A model generated the notes under the pieces. That model was not told the DNA's origin and searched no databases. It worked only from the letters and a program-made list of their open reading frames with translations. Positions 34,018-42,244 of a stretch of DNA of 64,000 nucleotides are shown piece by piece. This DNA comes from Streptomyces antarcticus. GTDB lineage: Bacteria > Actinomycetota > Actinomycetes > Streptomycetales > Streptomycetaceae. The DNA lies in assembly GCF_026627255.1 (NCBI RefSeq), contig NZ_JAPNLM010000014.1:140206-204205 (forward strand). The letters run 5' to 3'. Made by a program: the position numbers and the translations under genes. How positions within the stretch are numbered: position 1 is the stretch's first letter; every line of letters begins with the position of its first letter.

Positions 34018-35214
34018 TCACACAGGGGGGTCGGAGGCGTCGCTTCCGACCCCCAGCAGTGCGTTCAGGTGGACCACGGCCGACTGCATGTCGGCCGCCG
34101 TCGGGTGCACGTAGACACGCTTGGTGAAGTTCGCGTTCGTATGACCGGCCCACGAGGCGAGGACCGTGTCCGGCACCCCGTTCACCGCCAGGAACGTCAG
34201 GCACGAGTGCCGAGCGTCGTACAACCGGACCTTGCGCAGCTCCAGCTCGGCCATCAGCGCGTACGCGTGCTCCCGGAGGAGCCGGCCGTTCATAGGCATG
34301 CCCAGCGGGTCAACGAACACGTACGCGCCGCTCGTGTACGCGTCGCCCGCAGTCGCGGCCTCCGCCGCCTGGAGCACCTTGAAGTTCAGCAGGGCCAGCC
34401 GGACCGGATCCGGCAGCGGGAGCGTGCGCTCCCCGGCCTCGCTCTTCGTGTCCTTCTCGACCACCCGTGCGTTCCCGATCAGGGTCCGGGTGTTCGCGAT
34501 GCTCAGCGTCCCTTCCTCGAAGTCGATGTCATCCCACCGCAGCCCCGACACCTCTGCCGGCCGCAGCCCCATCAAGCTGAGGAGTAGCGGCCCGAACAGC
34601 CGGTCGTCGCGGACGCCGAGGATGAACTCCTTCACCTCCACCACGTTCCACGGTGCCGCCCGCGGGCTCTCCCGCTTCTCGGCCTTGCGAGCCTTCCGCG
34701 GGATGGTGATGTGCTCGGCGACGTTTCGCGCCACCAGGCGGCGCCGGATGCCGTAGTTGAGCGCCGCCCGGAGTCGGCCGAGTACGCCGCCCGCGGTGAT
34801 GGTCCGCAGGCCCGTGCCCGGCTTTCCGCCGCGCCGTCGCGCGCTCACGAGCAGCCAGGCGACCATCGAGTCGATGTCGTCCTCGGTCAGTTCCTGGAGC
34901 CGCACGTGGCCGAGGTAGGTGTGGACGTGCACGAGGGAGTTCCGGTAGCCGACGATCGAGGTCTCTTCGAGGTCGGCGGCCTTGCTGTCGAGGTACAGGT
35001 TGAGCAGCTCGGACACGGTGACCTTGCTCGGCATGATCAGCTGACCGGTGCTCCGCTCGTGCTGGAGCCGGGCCCGCTCGTTCTTCGCTTCGGTCGCCGT
35101 GTCCTTCGTGACGGTGAGCTGCTTCCGCCGGCCGTTCTCGTCGGTGCCGATGTCGATGACGAACCGGTACCGAACCTTGCCGTTGGCCAGCGTGATCTTC
35201 TTGATCTCGGCCAT
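34018..35214 (-). CDS. int: Tyrosine recombinase (phage-type integrase)
   Basis: A 398-residue site-specific recombinase. An N-terminal arm-binding domain (about 1-60) is followed by a SAM-like core-binding domain (about 65-170: TVSELLNLYLDSKAADLEE) and the catalytic domain. Catalytic residues appear as Arg in SLMGLRPAEVSGLRW, RHS in YDARHSCLTFL, His in WAGHTNANF and the final Tyr in RVYVHP. ATG 35214 is preceded by GGGGGGCGGA. It lies at the left end next to attL and downstream of the repressor gene on the same strand (14-base gap), a common order in satellites and temperate elements. Confidence 0.93.
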   Translation of the reverse strand: MAEIKKITLANGKVRYRFVIDIGTDENGRRKQLTVTKDTATEAKNERARLQHERSTGQLIMPSKVTVSELLNLYLDSKAADLEETSIVGYRNSLVHVHTYLGHVRLQELTEDDIDSMVAWLLVSARRRGGKPGTGLRTITAGGVLGRLRAALNYGIRRRLVARNVAEHITIPRKARKAEKRESPRAAPWNVVEVKEFILGVRDDRLFGPLLLSLMGLRPAEVSGLRWDDIDFEEGTLSIANTRTLIGNARVVEKDTKSEAGERTLPLPDPVRLALLNFKVLQAAEAATAGDAYTSGAYVFVDPLGMPMNGRLLREHAYALMAELELRKVRLYDARHSCLTFLAVNGVPDTVLASWAGHTNANFTKRVYVHPTAADMQSAVVHLNALLGVGSDASDPPV

Positions 35215-35228
35215 GGTCCGCCCCCCGA

Positions 35229-35882
35229 TCAGGCTTCGTCCGAAGTGGCGTCCAGCCTCATCCACTTCGTCAGGGTGGCGGTCAGCTGTCGTGTGATATG
35301 CCCCTGCTTGGCCTGACGTTCACCCACGGGTAGGTCGCCGAGAGCGTTCACGCGCCGGTCGCGCTCTTCCGTCAGGCTCCCGTCCCAGATCTGCTCCGCG
35401 GCGTTGACCACGTCGAGAAGGTCGACGCCGTACCGCTCGGCGAAGGCCCGGTCGGCCGCGATGGGGATGCTCCGCCCTCTCCGGTTGAAGTCCTTGAGCA
35501 CCGCGCGGACGTTATCGGACCCCATCGGGATCACGCTTGATTCTTCGGCGGACAGCCATGCGCGCAACTCGGCTCGCGTCGTCTGCGCCCACGAAGCGGG
35601 GAAGTCGGATCGCGGAGTGATCATCACGTTGCCTTCGCCGTCGAACAGATCGCGAAGTTGCAGCTCCAGGGCGTGGCTCAGGACCACCAGGGCGCCCAGG
35701 TCTACCGCTTCCCGCCGCCCGCTCTCAAGGTCGGAGATGTGGGTGCGCTTCCACTTGAGGCCCGTACGGAAGAGCCGATCGGCCAGGTCGCCCTGGGTAA
35801 GTCGTCGGCTCTGCCTGATGGCCTTGAGGTTCTCGCCCACGACCTTCCCCACCGTGGGAGGGGCTTCGGAGTCGTCTGTCAT
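35229..35882 (-). CDS. XRE-family repressor of the integrated element
   Basis: A 217-residue regulator with an N-terminal Cro/CI helix-turn-helix (about 17-70: ENLKAIRQSRRLTQGDLADRL and HISDLESGRREAVDLG). A C-terminal part contains VRAVLKDFNRRGRSIPIAADRA, with no peptidase catalytic dyad seen. ATG 35882 has CGGAGG five bases upstream. It is divergent from the excisionase-like gene across a region with two similar operator-like sequences, so it is the likely master repressor. Confidence 0.85.
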   Translation of the reverse strand: MTDDSEAPPTVGKVVGENLKAIRQSRRLTQGDLADRLFRTGLKWKRTHISDLESGRREAVDLGALVVLSHALELQLRDLFDGEGNVMITPRSDFPASWAQTTRAELRAWLSAEESSVIPMGSDNVRAVLKDFNRRGRSIPIAADRAFAERYGVDLLDVVNAAEQIWDGSLTEERDRRVNALGDLPVGERQAKQGHITRQLTATLTKWMRLDATSDEA

Positions 35883-35889
35883 GCCTCCG

Positions 35890-35975
35890 AGAGTGCCACA
35901 TCGCGTGCGTAACCACAACGCACTGTTGGCCATTTTCGTCCGTGGGTTGACCCGGCATTCCAGATGGTGCACTCT
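35890..35975. promoter_or_regulatory. Divergent switch region with paired promoters and repeated operator
   Basis: Rightward: TTGACC (35947-35952), 17 bases, CACTCT (35970-35975). Leftward on the minus strand: TTGTGG (35913-35918), 17 bases, CACTCT (35890-35895). Both -10 regions lie at the end of a related 13-base sequence, GATGGTGCACTCT (35963-35975) and GATGTGGCACTCT (minus strand of 35890-35902), 11 of 13 identical. This looks like a repressor operator duplicated at both promoters. Confidence 0.6.
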
Positions 35976-36048
35976 GCTCCTAGGTCGTCTGCGTGATGAA
36001 CCAGAGGCCGATTATGCAGGATGGTCACGCAATCGAAAGGGTGGCCCT

Positions 36049-36246
36049 ATGACGCCCCCGACGCTCGACGAACTGCGCACCTGGCCGGCGACGGTCGACG
36101 TGAACCGGGCCGCGATGGCCCTGGGTATCTCGCGCAGCCAGCTGTACGCCCTGATCAAGAGGAACGAGGCGCCCGTCCGGGTCCTCGACTTCGGGGCCAA
36201 GAGAGTCGTAACAGCCAGTCTCGTGCAGCTGCTCGAAGCCGCATGA
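36049..36246 (+). CDS. xis: Excisionase / AlpA-like helix-turn-helix protein
   Basis: A 65-residue protein. VDVNRAAMALGISRSQLYAL followed by VRVLDFGAKRVVTASLVQLL matches the winged-helix excisionase/AlpA pattern used to direct excision. It is the first rightward gene after the switch region, with AAAGGG before the ATG, and is followed directly by a terminator hairpin. The role is inferred from size, fold and position beside the integrase and repressor. Confidence 0.75.
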   Translation: MTPPTLDELRTWPATVDVNRAAMALGISRSQLYALIKRNEAPVRVLDFGAKRVVTASLVQLLEAA

Positions 36247-36250
36247 AAAC

Positions 36251-36289
36251 GGCCCCCAGCAGGTGCGCTAACACCTGTCGCCGGGGGCC
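36251..36289 (+). terminator. Terminator after the excisionase-like gene
   Basis: GGCCCCC pairs with GGGGGCC, and AGGTG with CACCT inside, giving a two-part stem around a short loop. It begins five bases after the excisionase stop. It would uncouple or attenuate transcription into the replication genes. Confidence 0.7.
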
Positions 36290-36321
36290 CGAAGCACCGC
36301 CATCCGATCCGGAACAGCCGA

Positions 36322-36359
36322 ACGGCCGCGCGGGATGCCAGTCCCTGATGCGCGGCCGT
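36322..36359 (+). promoter_or_regulatory. Leader stem-loop before the replication operon
   Basis: ACGGCCGCGC and GCGCGGCCGT form a perfect 10-bp stem with an 18-base loop, ending two bases before the Shine-Dalgarno AAGGAG of the next gene. It could control translation of the DUF6907 gene or be a second terminator arm. Confidence 0.5.
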
Positions 36360-36373
36360 GAAGGAGCTTCAAC

Positions 36374-37060
36374 GTGAAGACTGCCACGACCAACACCAAC
36401 ATCGCCAGTGCGCTCGCCGCGGCCACCGAGCCGACCGGCAAGACGCACCCGCTCCTCGCCGACCTTCCGCCGGCCGCTCACCCGGTCGCGGGACGGATCG
36501 CCGACCGCATCGCCGCCGAGCTCCCCACGCTGGCCGCGAAGATCGACCGGAGCGTCATCGCCGCCGCGATCGACGAGTTCCTCACCGCGCCGAAGCCCCT
36601 CACCGCCGCTGAGCGAGGCACCGACTGGATCCGCCTGTACGACTGCCCGACGTGGTGCGTGATGGACCACGCCGGCGCCGACGGTCAGCCGGGCTGGCAC
36701 CAGGGCCCCATCCTCAAGGCCGAGGCCCCCGTCCCCGGGGTGAACGCCGCACCCGGCGACGCCCCCGACAGTCTCTTTGAGGCCCGCATCACCCAGACCC
36801 GCGAGGAGTCCGCCGTCTACGGTGTCAACTCCGCGCTGTGGCTCGACTACGGGCAGGACAACCTGGAGTTGGACCTGGCCGGCGTTGACGCGTTCATCGC
36901 GGGCATGGAGACCTTCCTCCCCAAGCTGCGCGCGCTCCGCGACCAGCTCGCCCTCGTGTCCCGGGACGACTTCCCGGGCGACGAGCAGGCGAAGACCGCG
37001 TACATGGCCGCGTGCGACGCCCGCATCAAGGCCGTCGACGCCGCGAAGGCCGCGCGGTGA
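36374..37060 (+). CDS. DUF6907-like mobile-element protein
   Basis: A 228-residue protein whose middle has DCPTWCVMDHAG, the CPxWC-x-x-DH pattern of DUF6907-type proteins common on actinobacterial integrative elements, followed by LWLDYGQDNLELDLAGVDAFI. The N-terminal 75 residues are helical and unrecognised. The GTG start has AAGGAG nine bases upstream. It is translationally coupled (GTGA) to the next gene. Function unknown; context suggests the replication/regulation operon. Confidence 0.7.
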   Translation: MKTATTNTNIASALAAATEPTGKTHPLLADLPPAAHPVAGRIADRIAAELPTLAAKIDRSVIAAAIDEFLTAPKPLTAAERGTDWIRLYDCPTWCVMDHAGADGQPGWHQGPILKAEAPVPGVNAAPGDAPDSLFEARITQTREESAVYGVNSALWLDYGQDNLELDLAGVDAFIAGMETFLPKLRALRDQLALVSRDDFPGDEQAKTAYMAACDARIKAVDAAKAAR

Positions 37061-37542
37061 CCAGCAGTACCGAGGACCGTCCCCGCCTGGCCATCGCGGC
37101 CGAGCGGGGGCGGGCCCTCCGCTCCGTACCCGCGCAGGCCACCCCCGGCCAGATCACCGAACTCCGGGCCGAGACGCAGATCGCCGCGCTCAGGGTGACC
37201 GACTGGCCGGCCTACGGCTCCACACCGTGGCTCCAGCTGCACCCGACTGACCCGCGCACCTACGCGGCCGTTCTGGAGGCCGCCGAGCAGTACCGGCGCC
37301 TCGATGTCGACCCCGACCTCCCGGCCGCCGAGTGGTACACCGCCGTGTTCGGAGACGCCCGGGCCACCGCGGCCCGCATCGTCGCCGCCACCCGCCAGAT
37401 CCGCACCATGCGCGAGATCCGCGACGCCCGCGCCCGACCGACGTCCGCCCACCAGCTCAAGGCCACCCCCGGGTGGCCCCCGATCGCGGTCCCGGGCCAG
37501 CCCGGCCGCTACCTCGTACATGGCCAGGAGAACTGCGCGTGA
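37057..37542 (+). CDS. DUF2742-like mobile-element protein
   Basis: A 161-residue protein with DWPAYGSTPWLQLHPTDPRT and AVLEAAEQYRR, resembling DUF2742 proteins found just upstream of replication ATPases on Streptomyces integrative elements. GTG overlaps the preceding stop, and its own stop overlaps the start of the AAA ATPase gene, placing it in the replication operon. No catalytic motif seen. Confidence 0.65.
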   Translation: MTSSTEDRPRLAIAAERGRALRSVPAQATPGQITELRAETQIAALRVTDWPAYGSTPWLQLHPTDPRTYAAVLEAAEQYRRLDVDPDLPAAEWYTAVFGDARATAARIVAATRQIRTMREIRDARARPTSAHQLKATPGWPPIAVPGQPGRYLVHGQENCA

Positions 37543-38795
37543 CCACCACGTACGACCCCACGGGCCTGCCGCCGGAGAGCATCCGCGCGGCAGGCCTCGC
37601 GGGCGTTCCCCAGCAGGTACCCGACGTCCCTCCGCTGTGGCTCCCCGACGACGACGGCCCGCAGGACGCTGAGGCGGAGCCGCGCGCGCTGCTGCTGACG
37701 CCCGCCTCCCGCGTCAGGATCCGGCCCGTCCGCTGGCTGTGGGACACGACCCCCGAAGGTGCCCCGCCCACCTCGCACGGGCGCGTGCCCATGTACTCCC
37801 TCGTCATTGCCGCGGGCGGCCCGGGACTGGGCAAGTCCCAGTTCGCCGTCTGGATCACCGCCCGGATCACCCGCGGCGAACTCCCCGGCGAGCTGTACGG
37901 CAAGCCTCGCCCCGTGATCTACGCCGCAGCCGAGGACTCGTGGACGTACACGATCGCCCCCCGACTGATCGCGGCCGGCGCGGACATGGACATGGTGTTC
38001 TACGTCAAGGTGCAGGACGACGAGCGGCCCAACGCCCGTCTGACCCTGCCCATCGACACGTCGCTCCTCGCCCGCGAGGCCGAGCGGCACAGCGTCGCGC
38101 TCCTCGTCATGGACCCCCTGCTCTCGTACATCGACAAGGGCGTCAACGACTACCGGGCCGCCGAAGTCCGGCAGGCGCTGGAGCCGCTCGTCGAGGCCGC
38201 GGACCGGCACCACTTCACGATCCTCGGCCTGGCCCACTTCACCAAGTCCGGCGCTGCGGACCCGCTTTCCCGGGTGGCTGGCTCCGGCGCCTTCGGGCAG
38301 CTGATCCGCGCACTGATCGCGTTCGCCCGGGAGGACACCGACGACGGCGACCAGCGGTACGTCATGTCGCTGGAGAAGAACAACCTGGGCCGCCTCGGAC
38401 TGCCCTCCCACCTCTACACGATCCAGCCGATCACTGTGGACACCGAGGAAGGCCCCTCGTACGTCTCGCGGTTCGTCCTCGGGCCCGAGACGAACACGTC
38501 CGTCCGCGACGTCATGCGCGACGAGACCGCCCCCGGCGGAGTCGACCGTGCCGAACGGAGCGAGGCCGTCGAGTGGCTGGAGGACTACCTCACACAGGGC
38601 GACCGCTGCGGCGAGGCCCTGCCGAAGGAGGTCCAGGCCGCCGCCCGGGCGGCCGGCATCTCACAGAACGCCCTGCGCGACGCGAAACAGAAGCTGCACG
38701 TGAAGAGCGTGAAGCCCAAGGGCGTCATGAACGCCGCCTGGTTGTGGCAGCTGCCCGGCTACGCGCCCGAGGACCACGACCCGGGCACGGACTGA
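37539..38795 (+). CDS. RepA-like AAA/RecA-fold replication ATPase
   Basis: A 418-residue protein with Walker A GGPGLGKS (about 92-99), an adjacent VIYAAAEDSW segment typical of the RepA/DnaB-like hexameric helicase family, Walker B LLVMDPLLSY (about 188), and a conserved HF motif (ILGLAHFTKSG). The last 90 residues contain a likely winged helix (AARAAGISQNALRDAKQKL) that could bind the origin. It directly precedes an iteron-bearing AT-rich region. It would load or act as helicase for autonomous or satellite replication. Confidence 0.85.
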   Translation: MTTTYDPTGLPPESIRAAGLAGVPQQVPDVPPLWLPDDDGPQDAEAEPRALLLTPASRVRIRPVRWLWDTTPEGAPPTSHGRVPMYSLVIAAGGPGLGKSQFAVWITARITRGELPGELYGKPRPVIYAAAEDSWTYTIAPRLIAAGADMDMVFYVKVQDDERPNARLTLPIDTSLLAREAERHSVALLVMDPLLSYIDKGVNDYRAAEVRQALEPLVEAADRHHFTILGLAHFTKSGAADPLSRVAGSGAFGQLIRALIAFAREDTDDGDQRYVMSLEKNNLGRLGLPSHLYTIQPITVDTEEGPSYVSRFVLGPETNTSVRDVMRDETAPGGVDRAERSEAVEWLEDYLTQGDRCGEALPKEVQAAARAAGISQNALRDAKQKLHVKSVKPKGVMNAAWLWQLPGYAPEDHDPGTD

Positions 38796-38816
38796 CCCCT
38801 ACCCCCACACGAGCGC

Positions 38817-38990
38817 CGCATCTTCCTCATCTTCTTTCTGACCTGCATATATACCCCCTCCCCTTCCCCCCACCTTCCCCCTCATCTTCGGAGGAAGGCA
38901 ACACCTTCGAAGATGAGGAAGGTGCGGGCAAGGCGGGGGCAAGGTGCGGGCACATAACCCCAGGTCAGACAGAAGATGCGGAAGGTGAGG
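38817..38990. repeat. Iteron cluster, candidate replication origin
   Basis: Four copies of a sequence close to GAAGATG(A/C)GGAAGGTG lie in about 175 bases: minus strand at 38817-38834 and 38871-38890, plus strand at 38908-38926 and 38971-38990. The outer and inner pairs therefore form nested inverted repeats (outer pair extended by AGGTCAGA). TGCATATATA (38844-38853) is an AT-rich patch in GC-rich DNA. Position right after the RepA-like gene supports an origin; an alternative is an operator array. Confidence 0.65.
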
Positions 38991-39010
38991 TCCCCCAGAA
39001 GGAGAGACCC

Positions 39011-39232
39011 ATGCAGCTCCGCCACTCCAGCCTCATAGCCGGACCCTCCGACCTCATCGCCCACATCGCCGCCAACTACCGCTGCGGCCACTGCACGAGC
39101 GAAACCGAAGCCCTAACCGACCAGCACGGCAACCCCCACCTCGTCATCCACCACGACGACGGATGCCCGGTCCTCGAAGGCACCCTCTGCAGCCTCCCCG
39201 ACACCTTCCGAGCCGCCACCGGCACCGACTGA
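39011..39232 (+). CDS. Small hypothetical protein with Cys/His motif
   Basis: A 73-residue protein containing YRCGHCTSETEAL and later IHHDDGCPVL, so CxxC plus HH/C could bind zinc. GGAGAG lies before the ATG. It begins 20 bases after the iteron cluster. No family recognised. Confidence 0.65.
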   Translation: MQLRHSSLIAGPSDLIAHIAANYRCGHCTSETEALTDQHGNPHLVIHHDDGCPVLEGTLCSLPDTFRAATGTD

Positions 39233-39345
39233 CGTCCAGCCGCGGCGGCTCACGTCTCGCGCGCGCACGCAAGACCCCCGCCGCCCATCCGGTTCCGCCG
39301 GCCTCGCGGACACCGCCCCCGTACATGTGCGAGAGGACCCCTGCC

Positions 39346-39696
39346 GTGCCCGACACCCCTGAGAAGCCCGTCTCCTACCCTGGACGGCCCGAGTTGGACC
39401 AGGCGAACGCCCGCTTCCGCCGCGCCGCCGCCCGCCTCCACAAGGAGGCCGCGAAGTACGACCCCGACCTCATGCCGGCCCTCGCCGGGATCGTCGCGGA
39501 GGCCGCCGAGCACCTGGCCCGCCTGGCCTCCGACTTGGAGGCCGCGGAAAGCTCCAGCGCCCGGAACAAGCGCGTGTTGAAGGCGGCCGAGGACAAGATG
39601 CGGGCCGGCTGGAAGGCCGCGGCCCGGCGCGGTGACCCGCGGGCCCTGCGGATGCTCGAACAGCTCGACCGGCGCGCCCGTGACCGCGCGGAGTGA
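39346..39696 (+). CDS. Hypothetical helical protein
   Basis: A 116-residue, Ala/Arg/Glu-rich protein predicted to be mainly helical (NARFRRAAARLHKEAAKY, AGIVAEAAEHLARLASDLEA). GTG 39346 is favoured because GAGAGG lies nine bases upstream. Its 3' end overlaps the next gene by 17 bases. No family recognised. Confidence 0.6.
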   Translation: MPDTPEKPVSYPGRPELDQANARFRRAAARLHKEAAKYDPDLMPALAGIVAEAAEHLARLASDLEAAESSSARNKRVLKAAEDKMRAGWKAAARRGDPRALRMLEQLDRRARDRAE

Positions 39697-40114
39697 CGGG
39701 CCGCGGGTCCTGCCCGATGGGTCGGTGGTCGTGCCGCCCGGCCTCGCCTCGACCGTGTTCGCCGCCACCACGCTCTACCTCAGCTCGCGTACGCGGGCGG
39801 CCGGGGGTGCGCTGACCCCGGAGGCCCGTGAACTCTTGCGAGCCCTCCACGCAGGCGCCCAGGGCCCCGGTAGCGAATCCGCTACCTCACAGAGCAACTC
39901 CCGGACTGTGGACCACGGGTCAGGTCCCGTGCTCGGTGTGGCGGAGGCGGCCAGCGTCCTGGGGTGTGACCCCTCGTACGTGCGCCGGCTGTGCCACACC
40001 GGGCGACTCCCGGCCCAACGCAACCGGGGCGGTTGGGTCATCGAGGCCGGCGCCCTCGACGACTACCGCCACGGGAGTACCCATGGGAAGCCAGGACCAG
40101 CACCGCACAGCTGA
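39680..40114 (+). CDS. Helix-turn-helix (excisionase/MerR-type) DNA-binding protein
   Basis: A 144-residue protein. The C-terminal half has VLGVAEAASVLGCDPSYVRR, RLCHTGRLPAQRNRGGWVI and AGALDDYR, an HTH_17-type winged helix as in excisionases. The N-terminal half (VLPDGSVVVPPGLAS) is unassigned. It may be a second recombination directionality factor or a regulator. It overlaps its upstream neighbour and is followed by another overlapping small gene. Confidence 0.65.
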   Translation: MTARSDGPRVLPDGSVVVPPGLASTVFAATTLYLSSRTRAAGGALTPEARELLRALHAGAQGPGSESATSQSNSRTVDHGSGPVLGVAEAASVLGCDPSYVRRLCHTGRLPAQRNRGGWVIEAGALDDYRHGSTHGKPGPAPHS

Positions 40115-40331
40115 TCTGTACACCGCGATCAGCGACCGCTACGTACAGCGGCAGGCCGCGGCCGACGCCGCTACGGCCCCGGAGCGGGAGGCACGCGACG
40201 CCGCCCTCGACCGCGACGCCGCCCTCTGGGGCACCCCTGCGTGGGACACGCTGCCCGCCACCCGCAAGACGCGGGTAGGCCAGCACGTCGCCGCACAGCG
40301 CGCCGAGGCAGGTGGTCCCGATGCAGCGTGA
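40083..40331 (+). CDS. Small hypothetical protein
   Basis: An 82-residue charged helical protein (YVQRQAAADAATAPEREARD). ATG 40083 lies inside the 3' end of the previous gene, and its 3' end overlaps the next gene start, consistent with a compact operon. Function unknown. Confidence 0.5.
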   Translation: MGSQDQHRTADLYTAISDRYVQRQAAADAATAPEREARDAALDRDAALWGTPAWDTLPATRKTRVGQHVAAQRAEAGGPDAA

Positions 40332-40980
40332 CACCGCCGCCGCGGAACTGGCCGAGGCCCGCGCCCTGCTCGACACCATGACGGAGCGGGTACGCGAGGG
40401 CGACCCCGACGTGACCCCCGAGCAGCTGGCCACGCAGCGCGAACTCATCGCGTTCGCCGAACTCCGCGTCGAGGCAGCGCAGCGCAAGGAGACCCGCGTA
40501 CGCGCGGAGGAACGGGTCACGCTGGCCGGCGCCGCCCGCGAGGCCGCCGAGCAGCTGCTCACCGGGCCCGGCACGGACGAACTCACCGCCGCCACCCGCG
40601 ACGCCGTGGACGCCCTCGCCCGCCTGGCCGGCCTGGTGAACGAGCGGAACGAGCGGATCGCCGAGATCGGCAGCACGCTCGTACAGCTCGACACCGACCT
40701 CAAGGCGGCCGGCGAGACCACCGGAGCGTGGGGCACCCGCAAGTTCGGAGTGTGGGGCAACCGCGACGGCGTGACCGTCGATGGCATAGGCCGCGCCGAG
40801 GCCCTCCCGATGGGCCGCCTGTCCGTCGCCGTGACCGTCGCTGGCCTCGGCGAGGACAACCCTGGCCGCGCTGCGCAGGAGCAGCACATGAAGAGCTTCA
40901 ACGGGCTCCGGCACACGACCGTGCAACACCTCATCGACACGTTCCCCGCCCTCCGCGACGCCGTAGCGCCCTCGACGTGA
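40321..40980 (+). CDS. Hypothetical protein with long coiled-coil N-terminus
   Basis: A 219-residue protein. Residues 3-140 are strongly helical with heptad character (AAELAEARALLDTMTERVRE, LVNERNERIAEIGSTLVQLD). The C-terminal part is globular (GAWGTRKFGVWGNRDGVTVD). ATG overlaps the previous stop region. Unrecognised; probably structural or regulatory for the element. Confidence 0.6.
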   Translation: MQRDTAAAELAEARALLDTMTERVREGDPDVTPEQLATQRELIAFAELRVEAAQRKETRVRAEERVTLAGAAREAAEQLLTGPGTDELTAATRDAVDALARLAGLVNERNERIAEIGSTLVQLDTDLKAAGETTGAWGTRKFGVWGNRDGVTVDGIGRAEALPMGRLSVAVTVAGLGEDNPGRAAQEQHMKSFNGLRHTTVQHLIDTFPALRDAVAPST

Positions 40981-41036
40981 ACGTGATCAGCCTTGGCCGC
41001 ACGGGCAGTGCCAAGCGCGTCCTCGACCAGGCCTGA
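40977..41036 (+). CDS. Possible 19-residue coupled micro-ORF
   Basis: GTGAACGTG overlaps the previous stop by four bases and encodes about 19 residues (NVISLGRTGSAKRVLDQA). Coupling geometry is as in neighbouring genes, but there is no independent support. Confidence 0.25.
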   Translation: MNVISLGRTGSAKRVLDQA

Positions 41037-41052
41037 CGCCCGACCCACGCGG

Positions 41053-41077
41053 CCGGTCCCTCTTTGCGAGGGGCCGG
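41053..41077. terminator. Bidirectional terminator
   Basis: CCGGTCCCTC-TTTGC-GAGGGGCCGG forms a 10-bp stem with one G-U wobble, followed by GCTTTCTCT. It separates the rightward replication block from the leftward genes at 41099-41856. Confidence 0.7.
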
Positions 41078-41098
41078 ACGCGCTGCTTTCTCTCGGGG

Positions 41099-41389
41099 TC
41101 AGAACGGCTCGTCGCCGCTCCCGACGATCGTGATCTGGAAACTCTGCGGAGGAGACCCGAGCCAGTCGCCAATGTCCGGGCGGAGGAACTCGCCCTCCCG
41201 CTCATCCTGGAGCCTGAGCCGGCCCCGGGACAGGTTCATCAGTTCTGCCGGCTGCTGGTTGGCGGGCACGGAGAGGGTCCCGGCCCACCCGGTACGAAGG
41301 CCGTGGGACGTCGTGTGGAGATTCGCTGTGACCGGGTGCTCCCGGCCTTCGTTCGTTATCAGTACGGCGGGGCCGTTGTAGCTGCTCAT
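41099..41389 (-). CDS. Hypothetical protein of the integrated element
   Basis: A 96-residue protein starting MSSYNGPAVLITNEGREHPV with alternating hydrophobic residues suggesting a beta-rich fold. Unrecognised. It is transcribed leftward, opposite to the replication genes, and separated from the next leftward gene by about 50 bases. Confidence 0.5.
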   Translation of the reverse strand: MSSYNGPAVLITNEGREHPVTANLHTTSHGLRTGWAGTLSVPANQQPAELMNLSRGRLRLQDEREGEFLRPDIGDWLGSPPQSFQITIVGSGDEPF

Positions 41390-41437
41390 GCCCGAGGTTA
41401 GCCAGACCGGTGGCGCGAGCGCAGCCGATCCCCGTGG

Positions 41438-41856
41438 CTATATCCAGACAGACCACACGCTGGCCGCGGTCGCAGCAGCGAGCCCGAGGATGGCCAAGAC
41501 GATCGCCGCGAGATTGTCGGCTACCTGATCGAGGACGTAGAGCCGGGTCACTTCGCGCTGATAGAGGGTGTCCAGCCATGTAGAGGACACGGGGAGCGTT
41601 TGCTCCCGTAGATCACTCTTGTCTGCATCGGGCAGGCTGCTCCGCTGGATGATGTCCACGCCCTCAGCCGCCAACGCAAGTCGGCCCGTTCCCGGAGAAG
41701 ATGTCGAATTCCTCGGGCGAGGCCAAGCCCACCCACGACGCCGGAAGCGATGGCGAGCGCGGCGTTACTGGGCTTCACGCCAGCAAGAAGTCCGACGGTC
41801 ACTGGGGCCAGCACAAGGAGCGCGATCCCGGCCGCGATGATGCTTCTGTCTCTCAT
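41438..41856 (-). pseudogene. Small membrane protein gene, apparently split by a frameshift
   Basis: Frame one (from 41856) has two hydrophobic helices (IIAAGIALLVLAPVTVGLLA and ALAIASGVVGGLGLARGI). Near 41675 a second frame takes over with AAEGVDIIQRSSLPDADKSD and a final helix (NLAAIVLAILGLAAATAA). Adding one T at CGTTGGCG would join the two smoothly (ADLRLAAEGVD). Either a real single-base deletion or a sequencing error. If intact, it would be a three-helix protein of about 140 residues. Confidence 0.5.
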
Positions 41857-42040
41857 CGAGGGAACCTACTGCGGCCGTACCGCTGCGGCATAGGGAGAGC
41901 GCATCGTTACGGCGAACGGCGTCCCCGTACGGCGCCCGCGAGGACTCCGGGGCCCCCTGCACAATCTCGCGCAACCGGCCCCCACGGCCGCCAGCGGCGC
42001 AGCATGCTGGGTTCCCCGACCAGCCTGAACGGAGCCCGCC

Positions 42041-42244
42041 ATGACGCTGCGGTTCATCGGCACCACGTCCGAGTACGGCAACTGCCCGACCCTCTACGAG
42101 GTCGTCGAGACCGGCGACATCGTCGTCCAGGGCGACGTCCTCACCGACCCGGAACACCTCGCCCAGCTACGGGACGTCGGCGAGCACGAGACGTTCGTCG
42201 TCATCCCGCGCGACCTGCTCACCCGCTTCGCCCCCAAGGAGTGA
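42041..42244 (+). CDS. Small conserved Streptomyces protein upstream of a DUF6879 gene
   Basis: A 67-residue protein (MTLRFIGTTSEYGNCPTLYE, VPRDLL-like end VVIPRDLLTRFAPKE). It is usually found just before DUF6879 and XRE-DUF5753 genes in Streptomyces. ACGGAG precedes the ATG. Its stop overlaps the next GTG by four bases. Function unknown; it may belong to a regulator module. Confidence 0.65.
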   Translation: MTLRFIGTTSEYGNCPTLYEVVETGDIVVQGDVLTDPEHLAQLRDVGEHETFVVIPRDLLTRFAPKE

